In this document: one piece after another, positions 23,873-31,248 of the stretch
How the letters are laid out: the number at the start of each line of letters is the position of its first letter
How positions within the stretch are numbered: position 1 is the first letter of the stretch
Translations under genes and position numbers: made by a program
Notes under the pieces: generated by a model
What the model saw: only the letters and a program-made list of their open reading frames with translations
What the model was told of the DNA's origin: nothing
The model's database searches: none
DNA from: an uncultured Spirochaetaceae bacterium
GTDB lineage: Bacteria; Spirochaetota; Spirochaetia; Sphaerochaetales; Sphaerochaetaceae
DNA length: 64,000 bases
Assembly: GCA_944390015.1 (NCBI GenBank)
Contig: CALXOL010000012.1
Coordinates: 20,189-84,188, forward strand
Direction of reading: 5' to 3'

Positions 23873-23883
23873 GATTTTCTTTA

Positions 23884-23955
23884 TAGTTCCTAGGGGAATC
23901 GAACCCCTATTTAGAGACTGAGAATCTCCTGTCCTAACCATTAGACGAAGGAACC
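23884..23955 (-). tRNA. tRNA-Glu (anticodon CUC)
   Basis: A 72-base cloverleaf: acceptor GGTTCCT/AGGAACT with discriminator A, D-arm with AATGGTTA, anticodon loop TTCTCAG giving CUC, and T-arm AGGGG-TTCGATT-CCCCT. No CCA is encoded. The first pair is G-U rather than the usual G-C, at exactly the end next to the prophage, where phage DNA may have replaced the last bases. Confidence 0.92.
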
Positions 23956-23963
23956 GCAATCAG

Positions 23964-24034
23964 CTGGGATGGAGGGATTCGAACCCCCAAAGGCAGAACC
24001 AGAATCTGCAGTGTTACCATTACACTACATCCCA
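23964..24034 (-). tRNA. tRNA-Gln (anticodon CUG)
   Basis: A 71-base cloverleaf with acceptor TGGGATG/CATCCCA, discriminator G, anticodon stem GCAGA/TCTGC and loop TTCTGGT giving CUG. The first base U, pairing with A, is typical of tRNA-Gln. It lies 8 bp upstream of tRNA-Glu in the same transcript. Confidence 0.92.
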
Positions 24035-24084
24035 AGGACACTCAGGTATCCTAAAGAAAAAAGGATAACCTGTCAATAGCTATT

Positions 24085-25098
24085 TTAAAATTTTTTAAAT
24101 GCACTTACTCTTGCACTAGCTGTTACGTCCGGCCCATCCTTATAACCATCCTTAAAATAGTTGTAAGCAAGACCTGCAACCATCGCACCATTGTCGGTAC
24201 ATAACTTCAAAGAGGGGAATGTAACGGTATAGCCACCCTTCTCCAGTTCCTTGAGTTCTTTTCTCAAAAGAGAATTCGCAGCAACACCACCACCTGCACT
24301 GACTCTCTTTAAACCAGTATCCTTAAGGGCAAGACGCACCCTTTTCATCAGGATGTTAACAGCCTGACGCTGAAACGATGCGGCTATGTTCTCTTTCGTA
24401 TCCTCACATCCTGGATTCAAGAACCTGTCCTTCTGGTTTATTACTGCTGTCTTAAGACCTGAGTAACTCATATCGTAAGGGTGCTTATCCCTATCCATCG
24501 TGGGACCGGGGAAAGCAAATGCATTAGCATCCCCATTCTGACTGAGCCTGTCTATTACAACCCCACCTGGATAACCAAGATCATAGAACTTCGCAACCTT
24601 ATCAAACGCCTCTCCGATTGCATCATCAATCGTGGTACCAAGCACATCAACGTCATCATAGCTGTTGACTTTGCATATTACAGTATGCCCACCTGAGACG
24701 AGAACACCTAAATACGGGTATTCAAGAGGATTCTCAATCTGTGATGCGAAAAGATGAGCTCTTATATGATCTATTCCAAAATAAGGAATTCCAAGTGTAG
24801 ATGCAAAGCACTTGGCGAAATTAACGCCTACAAGAAGAGAGCCAAGAAGTCCCGGCCTATTCGTAAAAGCCACGGCATCGAGATCCTCTTTCGTTATTCC
24901 CGCCTTGCTGATTGCGGCATCTACAACCTGCTCAATCCACTCCGTATGCAGTCTGGATGCAAGCTCAGGTACGACCCCCTGATACGGCTTATGTAATTCT
25001 ATCTGTGTTGCGATGACATTGCTTAATATCTCTTTAGCATCCACTACGACCGCAGCGGAGCATTCATCACAGCTCGTCTCTATTCCTAAAATCGTCAT
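24085..25098 (-). CDS. tsaD: tRNA N6-threonylcarbamoyladenosine transferase TsaD
   Basis: A 337-residue ASKHA-fold protein that, with TsaB and TsaE, moves the threonylcarbamoyl group onto A37 of ANN-decoding tRNAs. Signatures: N-terminal ILGIETSCDECSAAVV, the metal-binding His pair H111-x3-H115 in IDHIRAHLFA, VLVSGGHT, and SAGGGVAANSLLR near the C-terminus. The length is normal for the family. Its start overlaps the stop of the small gene upstream as ATGA. It lies amid three tRNA genes. Confidence 0.97.
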   Translation of the reverse strand: MTILGIETSCDECSAAVVVDAKEILSNVIATQIELHKPYQGVVPELASRLHTEWIEQVVDAAISKAGITKEDLDAVAFTNRPGLLGSLLVGVNFAKCFASTLGIPYFGIDHIRAHLFASQIENPLEYPYLGVLVSGGHTVICKVNSYDDVDVLGTTIDDAIGEAFDKVAKFYDLGYPGGVVIDRLSQNGDANAFAFPGPTMDRDKHPYDMSYSGLKTAVINQKDRFLNPGCEDTKENIAASFQRQAVNILMKRVRLALKDTGLKRVSAGGGVAANSLLRKELKELEKGGYTVTFPSLKLCTDNGAMVAGLAYNYFKDGYKDGPDVTASARVSAFKKF

Positions 25099-25352
25099 TG
25101 TATCAACTGCCTACCCATCATCATGGCGATATAATTCTGATAGGATGCGTTATAGCTATCCTCAAAGAACTTCTCAATCCTTTTGAAATCCATATTATCG
25201 AACATGTAATTAAAGACATCCTCAGACCAGGTAAGCCCTACCTCGGCCCCAGGCCCGTTCGTAACTCTCTTCTTATCTATTGAGAGAACGACGGCATTAT
25301 CTGCACTGAAATCAGTTAACGGGTTTTCCCATTCCTCTCCAAAGTAATCCAT
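25095..25352 (-). CDS. Conserved-looking small protein upstream of tsaD
   Basis: An 85-residue acidic protein starting MDYFGEEWENPLTDF after GGGAGG. It contains a helical C-terminus with Tyr and Met residues (YNASYQNYIAMMMGRQ) and no membrane segment or known motif. It is translationally coupled to tsaD by an ATGA overlap, hinting at a tRNA- or metabolism-related role, but no family is recognised. Confidence 0.6.
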   Translation of the reverse strand: MDYFGEEWENPLTDFSADNAVVLSIDKKRVTNGPGAEVGLTWSEDVFNYMFDNMDFKRIEKFFEDSYNASYQNYIAMMMGRQLIQ

Positions 25353-25410
25353 TTTCGTGCCTCCCAATTCCTCTACCTATAATATAGCTTATTTTGGGCT
25401 TATGACAAAT

Positions 25411-25450
25411 ACCAAAGAAAAAAAGAAAAGCTAAGTCAGACGACTTAGCT
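25411..25450 (-). terminator. Terminator downstream of tRNA-Thr
   Basis: AGCTAAGTC/GACTTAGCT, 9 bp with a 4-base loop (25429-25450), followed on the minus strand by TTTCTTTTTTTCTTTGG. It lies directly after the tRNA. Confidence 0.85.
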
Positions 25451-25454
25451 CTCG

Positions 25455-25526
25455 AGCCAAAGATGGGAGTCGAACCCGCGACCTGCTCATTACGAGTGAG
25501 CTGCTCTACCACTGAGCTACTTTGGC
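25455..25526 (-). tRNA. tRNA-Thr (anticodon CGU)
   Basis: A 72-base cloverleaf: acceptor GCCAAAG/CTTTGGC, D-loop with AGTGGTAGAG, anticodon loop CTCGTAA giving CGU, and T-arm CGGGTTCGACTCC. No encoded CCA. Confidence 0.93.
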
Positions 25527-25554
25527 GTACCTAGAAAATATACTAAAAAGCTAA

Positions 25555-26391
25555 TTAGATTTCAACATCTTTTTCACTTTTTTCGCTCTCTTCTTCAAAT
25601 AGTGACAGTTTATATACAACGAAAAATCCTATTACAAAAAGAATTATTGCAATTAAGATTCCTATTCCAGAAGGTAGTCCTGGATAGATCTCCTTGATAG
25701 AACCAAGAAGAAAACCAAGAATCATCATGTATGTTATCTTAGGATAACGGGACATTGCGATCTCAAGAATCTTAGTAAGAGCAAGTATTCCAACCAATAG
25801 GCCAAGGACAATGGGAATCAATAGAGTAAACTGGTTATTCGATAAAGCCTCGATAATCGGCTCATAAAGTCCAAGTACAAGTAGAAGATAGCTCGTGCTT
25901 ATTCCTGGAAGAACGAGACCGACAGATACAAGAATACCTCCAAAGACCTGGATAAGAATATCAAAAAAACCTGAATCCAATGATGGATTGAATATACCCT
26001 CAGGAATCAACTCAATCGAGAAAACAAGTATAATACCCAATATGACACATACAAGGCTTTTTAAATCAAAGCCCTCAGAGTGGGCTTTTCTCACCATCAT
26101 CGGAATAGTTCCACATACTGCTCCAAGAAAGAGATACATTATTATCAGAGCATAACGGTTTATTAGAATCTCAAGGGGACGAGCGACAATAACGATACCA
26201 GCGAGTGCTGCAAGAACGAAAACGGAGAGATATTTCAGGCTTTCAAGAAATGTCTTTCTTGAGAAAAGAGATGGAATTGATGATATAAGCCGGTCATACT
26301 CACCTAGTATCATGGCCATCGAACCACCAGATACTCCGGGTATCATCATGCTCGAACCTACTATGAATCCTTTAACGATTGTTTTAAGCAT
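25555..26391 (-). CDS. DUF368 membrane protein, probable polyprenyl-phosphate flippase
   Basis: A 278-residue protein with about eight membrane segments, beginning MLKTIVKGFIVGSSMMIPGVSGGSMA, where the PGVSGG motif is the DUF368 hallmark and recurs as LPGISTSYLL in the second half, an inverted repeat. Members of DUF368 have been shown to recycle undecaprenyl phosphate across the membrane for cell-wall synthesis; assignment here is by family. Start 26391 is preferred to a TTG at 26406 that lies in the tail of the ppdK terminator. The short charged C-terminus (EEESEKSEKD) is cytoplasmic. Confidence 0.88.
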   Translation of the reverse strand: MLKTIVKGFIVGSSMMIPGVSGGSMAMILGEYDRLISSIPSLFSRKTFLESLKYLSVFVLAALAGIVIVARPLEILINRYALIIMYLFLGAVCGTIPMMVRKAHSEGFDLKSLVCVILGIILVFSIELIPEGIFNPSLDSGFFDILIQVFGGILVSVGLVLPGISTSYLLLVLGLYEPIIEALSNNQFTLLIPIVLGLLVGILALTKILEIAMSRYPKITYMMILGFLLGSIKEIYPGLPSGIGILIAIILFVIGFFVVYKLSLFEEESEKSEKDVEI

Positions 26392-26404
26392 AAAGACAAT
26401 ATAC

Positions 26405-26432
26405 AAAAAGAAAAGGAAGCCGTGAAGCTCCC
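26405..26432 (-). terminator. Terminator after ppdK
   Basis: GGGAGC/GCTTCC, 6 bp with one G-U and a 6-base loop, followed on the minus strand by TTTTCTTTTTG. It lies 18 bp beyond the ppdK stop and just before the DUF368 gene. Confidence 0.65.
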
Positions 26433-26449
26433 TTTTCCTTGTTTAGCGT

Positions 26450-29158
26450 TTATTTTCCCTGTGCGATAGCCGCCTGAGCCGCAGCAAGACGCGCAATTGG
26501 CACTCTGAAAGGTGAACATGAGACATAGTTCAGTCCGATTGACTGACAGAATGCAATCGACTTAGGATCCCCTCCATGCTCTCCGCAAATGCCAAGCTTG
26601 ATATCAGGGCGTACTGAGCGTCCGAGCTCTGCTGCGATTTTAACCATCTTACCTACTCCATCCACATCGATTGAAGCGAACGGATCGTAATCATAGAACT
26701 GCTTATCAGGATCATTTACGTAATGTCCGAGGAAGGAAGCGGCATCATCACGGCTGAAACCACATGTCATCTGAGTCAGGTCATTCGTTCCGAACGAGAA
26801 GAACTCAGCCTCACGAGCGATCTCATCAGCAGTGATTGCGGCACGTGGAACCTCGATCATAGTACCGATCTTGTATTCGATCTTCATTCCCTGCTCGCTG
26901 AATACCTCTTCAATCGTCTCCTGAGCTTTCTGCTTACAGAAGTTGAACTCCTTATAGATACCTACAAGAGGAATCATGATCTCAGGATGGACATCGATTC
27001 CCTTCCTCTTAGTATCGATAGCAGCCTCGATAATAGCCCTAACCTGCATCTTGAGGATTTCCGGATATACGATTGCAAGACGGCAACCACGGAAACCGAG
27101 CATCGGGTTGAACTCATGTAGACTGTTGATCTTCTGGGCAATCTCCTCAAGGCTTATTCCCATGGTAAGAGCCATCTCATGACGGCTTGTATGGTCATTT
27201 GGTAGGAATTCGTGAAGTGGTGGATCAAGTAGGCGAATTGTGACAGGAAGCCCGTTAAGAGCCTCAAATATGCCAGCAAAATCCTCCCTCTGCATTGGAA
27301 GAAGCTCTGAAAGTGCATTCTCCCTATCCTTGGTATTGCTTGCAAGAATCATCTTACGCATGCTGATGATTCTCTTGCCACCAAAGAACATATGCTCCGT
27401 CCTACAAAGGCCGACACCCTCTGCTCCGAGCTGGACTGCATGACGTGCATCCTGCGGAGTATCGGCATTCGTCCTTACACCCATTGTCTTGAATTCATTA
27501 ACGTAGCCCATGAACTTCTTATAGTTCTGGAAGAGAAGCGACTCTGATTCCCTCATGCTTCCCTCAAGAACCTGCATGATCTCACTTGGTTTTACAGGAA
27601 TCTTCTGTGCATAGACGGCACCTGTGAATCCATCGATTGCCATGTAATCCCCTTCAGAGAGGATCTGTCCATTAACTTCAAGAGTCTTCTTAATCTCATC
27701 GACGTGAATCTCTCCGCATCCCGAGACACAAGGGCAGCCCATTCCGCGTGCGACTACGGCTGCATGGCTGGTCATACCTCCACGGCATGTTACGATACCG
27801 CGGCTAACTGCCATTCCACCGATATCCTCAGGACTTGTCTCAACACGTACAAGAAGAACATCCTTACCTTCAGAAGCGGCTTTCTCAGCGTCCTTTGCCG
27901 TAAAATAAATCTGACCGCATGCGCCTCCTGGACTTGCATTAAGGCCGTGTGTTGCCTCTTTGCATGCGAGATCACGGATGATCTTGTTATCGAGAATAGG
28001 AGCAAAGAGCTTGCTGAATTCCCCTGCAGGAACCCTGGAAACGGCTGTCTTCTTATCGATAAGCCCCTCTTCTACCATCTCAACCTGGCTTCTGAGCCAG
28101 CTGAAGATAGTTCTCTTTCCATTTCTTGTCTGGAGCATGTAGAGCTTTCCTTCCTGGATTGTGAACTCAAGATCCTGCATATCCTTATAATGCTTTTCAA
28201 GAATGCTCCTGATATTTACAAGCTGCTCATATGCATCTGGGTTTACATTCCTGAGCGTATCTATGGACTGAGGGGTCCTAATCCCTGCTACAACGTCCTC
28301 ACCCTGTGCATTCATCAGGTATTCACCAAAGAACTTATTCTCACCGGTTGAAGGATCACGAGTGAAAGCAACACCTGTTCCACTTGTCTCGCCCATGTTA
28401 CCGAAAACCATGCACTGTACGTTTACAGCAGTTCCGAGAAGTCCCCTGATATCATTCATGAGACGGTACTTAATTGCCCTGTCATTGTTCCAGCTTTTAA
28501 ATACTGCATCTATTGCCTTGAAAAGCTGGTACTCAGGATCGGTTGGGAAGTCCTCGCCTGTAGCCTTCTTATACATGATCTTATAACGCTTAATCACTTC
28601 CTTGAGCATATCGACCGTAAGCTCATTATCGAAATGAATCCCGTTCTCATCCTTCACGCTCTGCAATATGAATTCGAACTTAGCATGCTCTACGCCCATT
28701 ACTACATCACCGAACATCTGGATGAACCTGCGATAGCTGTCCCATGCAAAGCGCTCATTTCCCGTCTTCTTGATAAGAGCCTCAAGGCTGTCAGGATTAA
28801 GACCGAGATTAAGAACAGTATCCATCATTCCAGGCATGGACTGAGCCGCACCGCTTCTGACGGAAACAAGTAGAGGATTCTCCTTGTCTCCAAGCTTTGC
28901 TCCCTGAAGATCCTCAAGCTTCTTGAGATTGCCAAGAACCTCTTCCCTCATTCCCTCAGGATAGCCGCCACCTGTCTTGTCGAAGAATGCACAAGCCTCA
29001 GTGGTAATCGTAAAGCCAGGAGGCACTGGAAGCCCTATACTCGTCATGTCCGCAAGATTAGCACCCTTTCCCCCAAGGAGGGCTTTCATATCAGCAGAAC
29101 CCTCTGCTTTTCCCCCTCCGAAAAAGTAAACGTATTTCTTTTTTTCTGATTTAGCCAT
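26450..29158 (-). CDS. ppdK: Pyruvate, phosphate dikinase
   Basis: A 902-residue enzyme that interconverts pyruvate, ATP and phosphate with phosphoenolpyruvate, AMP and pyrophosphate; in fermenting spirochaetes it often runs towards pyruvate. N-terminal ATP-grasp domain (GGKGANLADMTSIGLPVPPGFTITT), central phosphohistidine domain with GGMTSHAAVVARGMGCPCVSG (catalytic His in TSHA), and C-terminal PEP/pyruvate TIM barrel with GTNDLTQ and CGEHGGDP. The length is standard. Start 29158 follows GAGGTGAAA. It is a single-gene transcript with its own promoter and terminator. Confidence 0.98.
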   Translation of the reverse strand: MAKSEKKKYVYFFGGGKAEGSADMKALLGGKGANLADMTSIGLPVPPGFTITTEACAFFDKTGGGYPEGMREEVLGNLKKLEDLQGAKLGDKENPLLVSVRSGAAQSMPGMMDTVLNLGLNPDSLEALIKKTGNERFAWDSYRRFIQMFGDVVMGVEHAKFEFILQSVKDENGIHFDNELTVDMLKEVIKRYKIMYKKATGEDFPTDPEYQLFKAIDAVFKSWNNDRAIKYRLMNDIRGLLGTAVNVQCMVFGNMGETSGTGVAFTRDPSTGENKFFGEYLMNAQGEDVVAGIRTPQSIDTLRNVNPDAYEQLVNIRSILEKHYKDMQDLEFTIQEGKLYMLQTRNGKRTIFSWLRSQVEMVEEGLIDKKTAVSRVPAGEFSKLFAPILDNKIIRDLACKEATHGLNASPGGACGQIYFTAKDAEKAASEGKDVLLVRVETSPEDIGGMAVSRGIVTCRGGMTSHAAVVARGMGCPCVSGCGEIHVDEIKKTLEVNGQILSEGDYMAIDGFTGAVYAQKIPVKPSEIMQVLEGSMRESESLLFQNYKKFMGYVNEFKTMGVRTNADTPQDARHAVQLGAEGVGLCRTEHMFFGGKRIISMRKMILASNTKDRENALSELLPMQREDFAGIFEALNGLPVTIRLLDPPLHEFLPNDHTSRHEMALTMGISLEEIAQKINSLHEFNPMLGFRGCRLAIVYPEILKMQVRAIIEAAIDTKRKGIDVHPEIMIPLVGIYKEFNFCKQKAQETIEEVFSEQGMKIEYKIGTMIEVPRAAITADEIAREAEFFSFGTNDLTQMTCGFSRDDAASFLGHYVNDPDKQFYDYDPFASIDVDGVGKMVKIAAELGRSVRPDIKLGICGEHGGDPKSIAFCQSIGLNYVSCSPFRVPIARLAAAQAAIAQGK

Positions 29159-29186
29159 TTTCACCTCACTATAAAATGCTTTTATG

Positions 29187-29215
29187 AGATTACCATTTAA
29201 AACAGCTTAACACAA
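29187..29215 (-). promoter_or_regulatory. Candidate ppdK promoter
   Basis: Minus strand TTGTGT (29210-29215), 17 bp, TAATCT (29187-29192). The start would lie about 20 bp before the ribosome site. Confidence 0.45.
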
Positions 29216-29312
29216 CCTAAAAAGAATAATTAGTTATATTATAAGATAATATTATTCAAAATTGAAACGAGGTTTCATTTTTGCATATCGTTTTAATGCA
29301 TATTTTCACTAA

Positions 29313-29350
29313 AATATAAAAACCCTTCAAATCGTTTCCAACTTGAAGGG
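29313..29350 (-). terminator. Terminator of the sigma factor gene
   Basis: CCCTTCAA (29343-29350 complement) pairs with TTGAAGGG (29323-29330 complement), 8 bp with a 12-base loop, then TTTTTATATTTT on the minus strand. Confidence 0.8.
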
Positions 29351-29370
29351 AGAAAAAAATTCTATTTCAG

Positions 29371-30243
29371 TCATGCGACGGTGTAGCAATCAAGCGCTCT
29401 GCCCTCGCTGTTATCTCTCAACTTCTCCAAAGAGCGCTTCTCAATCTGCCTAATCCTCTCCTTTGTAAGACCGAATTTCATTCCGATTTCCTTCAAACTC
29501 ATTGGCTTTGAACCGTCAAGTCCGTAACGCATGGTAAGAATCATCCTCTCTTTCTCATTTAGCGTCATAAGAAGTGAGTGAACCTCTGCCTTGAGGGACT
29601 CACCTACGACCTCAGCCTCCGGACCAGAGGAAGGATCCTCAATGAATTCAGAGAATGTGGAGGAAGAGTCGTCATCACTTTTGATTGCAGAATCAAGATT
29701 GACCATATCCTGACTTATCGAAAGAAGATCTTTTACAAGAGTCTCATCAAGACCCGTCTTCTCGCTTATGAGATGAAGATCGTTTGGATCTCCTGCACTC
29801 TCATGTAGAATCTCACCCTGGGCCTTCTGAATCTGCATGAGTTCATTTGCCCTGTTAAGTGGAAGACGTACAGCTCTGGCTTTCTCACTTAAAGCTTTCA
29901 TGATGGACTGTCTTATCCACCAAACCGCATATGAGATGAAATGATAGCCCTTCTCAGGTTCAAACTTCTCAAGAGCCGTAATCAGACCGATGTTACCTTC
30001 ATTTATCAAATCGGATAGGGCCATGCCCTGTCCCTTATATTTCTTTGCTACGGAGACAACGAAACGGAGGTTTGCATTAATGATCCTGTCAAATGCCTTC
30101 TTATCCCCATTCTTAGCCTTCAATGCAAGCTCATACTCCTCTTCATAGCTGAGCATGGGAATCTTATTAATCTGCTCCAGATAAATTGATAGTACTTCGT
30201 TATCAGCATCCATGTAAGCAGCGTTTGCTATTTCTTTTGACAT
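29371..30243 (-). CDS. RpoD-family (group 2, RpoS-like) RNA polymerase sigma factor
   Basis: A 290-residue sigma70-family protein without region 1.1. Region 1.2 starts at DNEVLSIYLEQINKIPML; region 2 has NLRFVVSVAKKYKGQGMALSDLINEGNIGLI and the -10-binding FISYAVWWIRQSIMKAL; region 4 ends with LKEIGMKFGLTKERIRQIEKRSLEKLR. Size and lack of region 1.1 fit a group 2 (alternative) sigma rather than the 500-600 residue housekeeping RpoD. Start 30243 follows AGGAG. A near-perfect sigma54 promoter lies just upstream, so it may be switched on by RpoN, as rpoS is in Borrelia. Confidence 0.9.
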   Translation of the reverse strand: MSKEIANAAYMDADNEVLSIYLEQINKIPMLSYEEEYELALKAKNGDKKAFDRIINANLRFVVSVAKKYKGQGMALSDLINEGNIGLITALEKFEPEKGYHFISYAVWWIRQSIMKALSEKARAVRLPLNRANELMQIQKAQGEILHESAGDPNDLHLISEKTGLDETLVKDLLSISQDMVNLDSAIKSDDDSSSTFSEFIEDPSSGPEAEVVGESLKAEVHSLLMTLNEKERMILTMRYGLDGSKPMSLKEIGMKFGLTKERIRQIEKRSLEKLRDNSEGRALDCYTVA

Positions 30244-30269
30244 TTTGTTTTCTCCTACATACCTATTAA

Positions 30270-30286
30270 AGCAAGAACCATGCCAA
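30270..30286 (-). promoter_or_regulatory. Sigma54 promoter driving the sigma factor gene
   Basis: The minus strand reads TTGGCATGGTTCTTGCT, matching the sigma54 consensus YTGGCACGRNNNTTGCW at all but one fixed position, with the GG and GC pairs correctly spaced. The predicted start, near 30259, gives a leader of 16-17 bases with a well-placed AGGAG. The NtrC-type activator and kinase encoded at 33.3-35.8 kb are possible regulators. Confidence 0.75.
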
Positions 30287-30407
30287 AAACTTAAAAACCA
30301 ATACAATTATTTATATTAAAAAGAAATAACAATTTTAAAACATTATGAAGATTAAATATGTTAAGTTGCATTTTGACACAATGAAACAAATAATATTCAA
30401 AATTGAG

Positions 30408-30797
30408 TTATTTTGACACTATAAGGGGTAAATCCTGAAACGCTGTGTCATTTTGAACCGGGAATATGATTTTTACTGACATCAAAAGCCTGAATCGTCC
30501 CCTATCGTTCTTAATAAAAGGATTATTACGACAGGATGAGAGGAAATCCTCATAGGCTGAATAGATTAAATCACTAATCATATCCCCCTCTGGCAATGAG
30601 AGGAAGAAACTCTTCTTCTCCTTCAGATACTTAATAAGCTGAGATCGGTAGAAAAGCAGGAAATCAAGACATGAGTGATTTAGAGAAAGACGGTCAAGCA
30701 GAGCATCGCAATATAAATCGAAGGCGTTAAGCACATCCCCATGCATCACGCATCTTTCCGCTTCTCTGAATGTCTTTCCACTCTCCTCGAATCCCAT
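30408..30797 (-). CDS. Hypothetical helical protein
   Basis: A 129-residue protein, probably all helical, with two Cys in the first half and an aromatic-rich middle (CLDFLLFYRSQLIKYLKEKKSFF). The start at 30797 follows AAGGGA at moderate spacing. It ends with LPLIVSK 164 bp before the sigma factor ATG, without a clear terminator. A TPR-like repeat could be argued from the N-terminus (TFREAERCVMHGDVLNAFDLYCDAL), but this is weak. Function unknown. Confidence 0.5.
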   Translation of the reverse strand: MGFEESGKTFREAERCVMHGDVLNAFDLYCDALLDRLSLNHSCLDFLLFYRSQLIKYLKEKKSFFLSLPEGDMISDLIYSAYEDFLSSCRNNPFIKNDRGRFRLLMSVKIIFPVQNDTAFQDLPLIVSK

Positions 30798-30891
30798 TTT
30801 ATTTATCCCTTAACAGGAATATAACAATATTCAAACAAAAGTTAAGAGTTAATTCTTATTTTTCCAAATTATTTTTCTCTCACATTATATC

Positions 30892-30920
30892 TTGCCGCTT
30901 TAAGAAACCTTATATATATT
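30892..30920 (+). promoter_or_regulatory. groES promoter
   Basis: TTGCCG (30892-30897), 17 bp, TATATT (30915-30920), 35 bp before the ATG. No CIRCE inverted repeat (TTAGCACTC-N9-GAGTGCTAA) is visible around it. Confidence 0.55.
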
Positions 30921-30954
30921 ATTCTATGAAATTGATATTTCGAGGTGATTAGAA

Positions 30955-31218
30955 ATGACAATCATACCACTTGGTGAGAGAGTTCTGCTTAAAGCGGAAA
31001 AATCAGAGGAGAAGACTGCAGGAGGAATTTTCATTCCTCAGGCTGCCCAGGAGAAGACACAGATCGCAACAGTTGTCGCAATTGGAGACAGTGAGGAGAT
31101 CAAGGTCAAAGTCGGAGACAAGGTTCTTCATGATAAATATGCGGGAACCGAGATCAAGGATTCAGGTGAGGATTACCTTATCGTGAATGCTCAGGACATC
31201 TTAGCAGTCATCAAATAA
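30955..31218 (+). CDS. groES: Co-chaperonin GroES
   Basis: An 87-residue 10-kDa chaperonin: PLGERVLLKAEKSEEKTAGGIFIP (mobile loop region) and GDKVLHDKYAGTEIKDSGEDYLIVNAQDILAVI. It caps the GroEL cage during folding. It stands alone with its own promoter and terminator; groEL is not adjacent and must be elsewhere. RBS GAGGTGATTAGAA precedes the ATG. Confidence 0.97.
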   Translation: MTIIPLGERVLLKAEKSEEKTAGGIFIPQAAQEKTQIATVVAIGDSEEIKVKVGDKVLHDKYAGTEIKDSGEDYLIVNAQDILAVIK

Positions 31219-31223
31219 CTTGA

Positions 31224-31248
31224 AGGGCCGGGAAACCGGCTCTTTTTA
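31224..31248 (+). terminator. groES terminator
   Basis: AGGGCCGG-GAAA-CCGGCTCT, 8 bp with a GNRA-type tetraloop and one G-U pair, followed by TTTTT. It immediately follows the groES stop and touches the end of the convergent helicase gene. Confidence 0.85.

Larger units (their letters stand above)
1..23880. mobile_element. Integrated HK97-like prophage (right part; left end outside window)
   Basis: Contiguous phage genes run from tail (position 1) through head, packaging, replication and early control to a CI/Cro switch and an integrase that ends about 90 bp before tRNA-Glu. The order tail-connector-capsid-protease-portal-TerL-TerS is the usual HK97/lambdoid siphophage order. The right attachment site is inferred to lie at the tRNA-Glu 3' end (about 23880); the left end, tape measure, tail fibres and lysis genes would lie before position 1. 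The structural and replication genes seen are intact, so the element looks potentially functional. The 19.8-22.0 kb cargo is visibly richer in A+T than the lytic genes. Confidence 0.93.

Noticed and set aside
1..23880. CRISPR array or cas genes
   Set aside because: No spaced repeats of 24-40 bp are visible; the Cas4-like nuclease is a phage recombination protein by context.
29159..29370. Small genes in the ppdK to sigma gap
   Set aside because: Only a promoter for ppdK and a terminator for the sigma gene are seen; the remaining sequence is AT-rich without frames.
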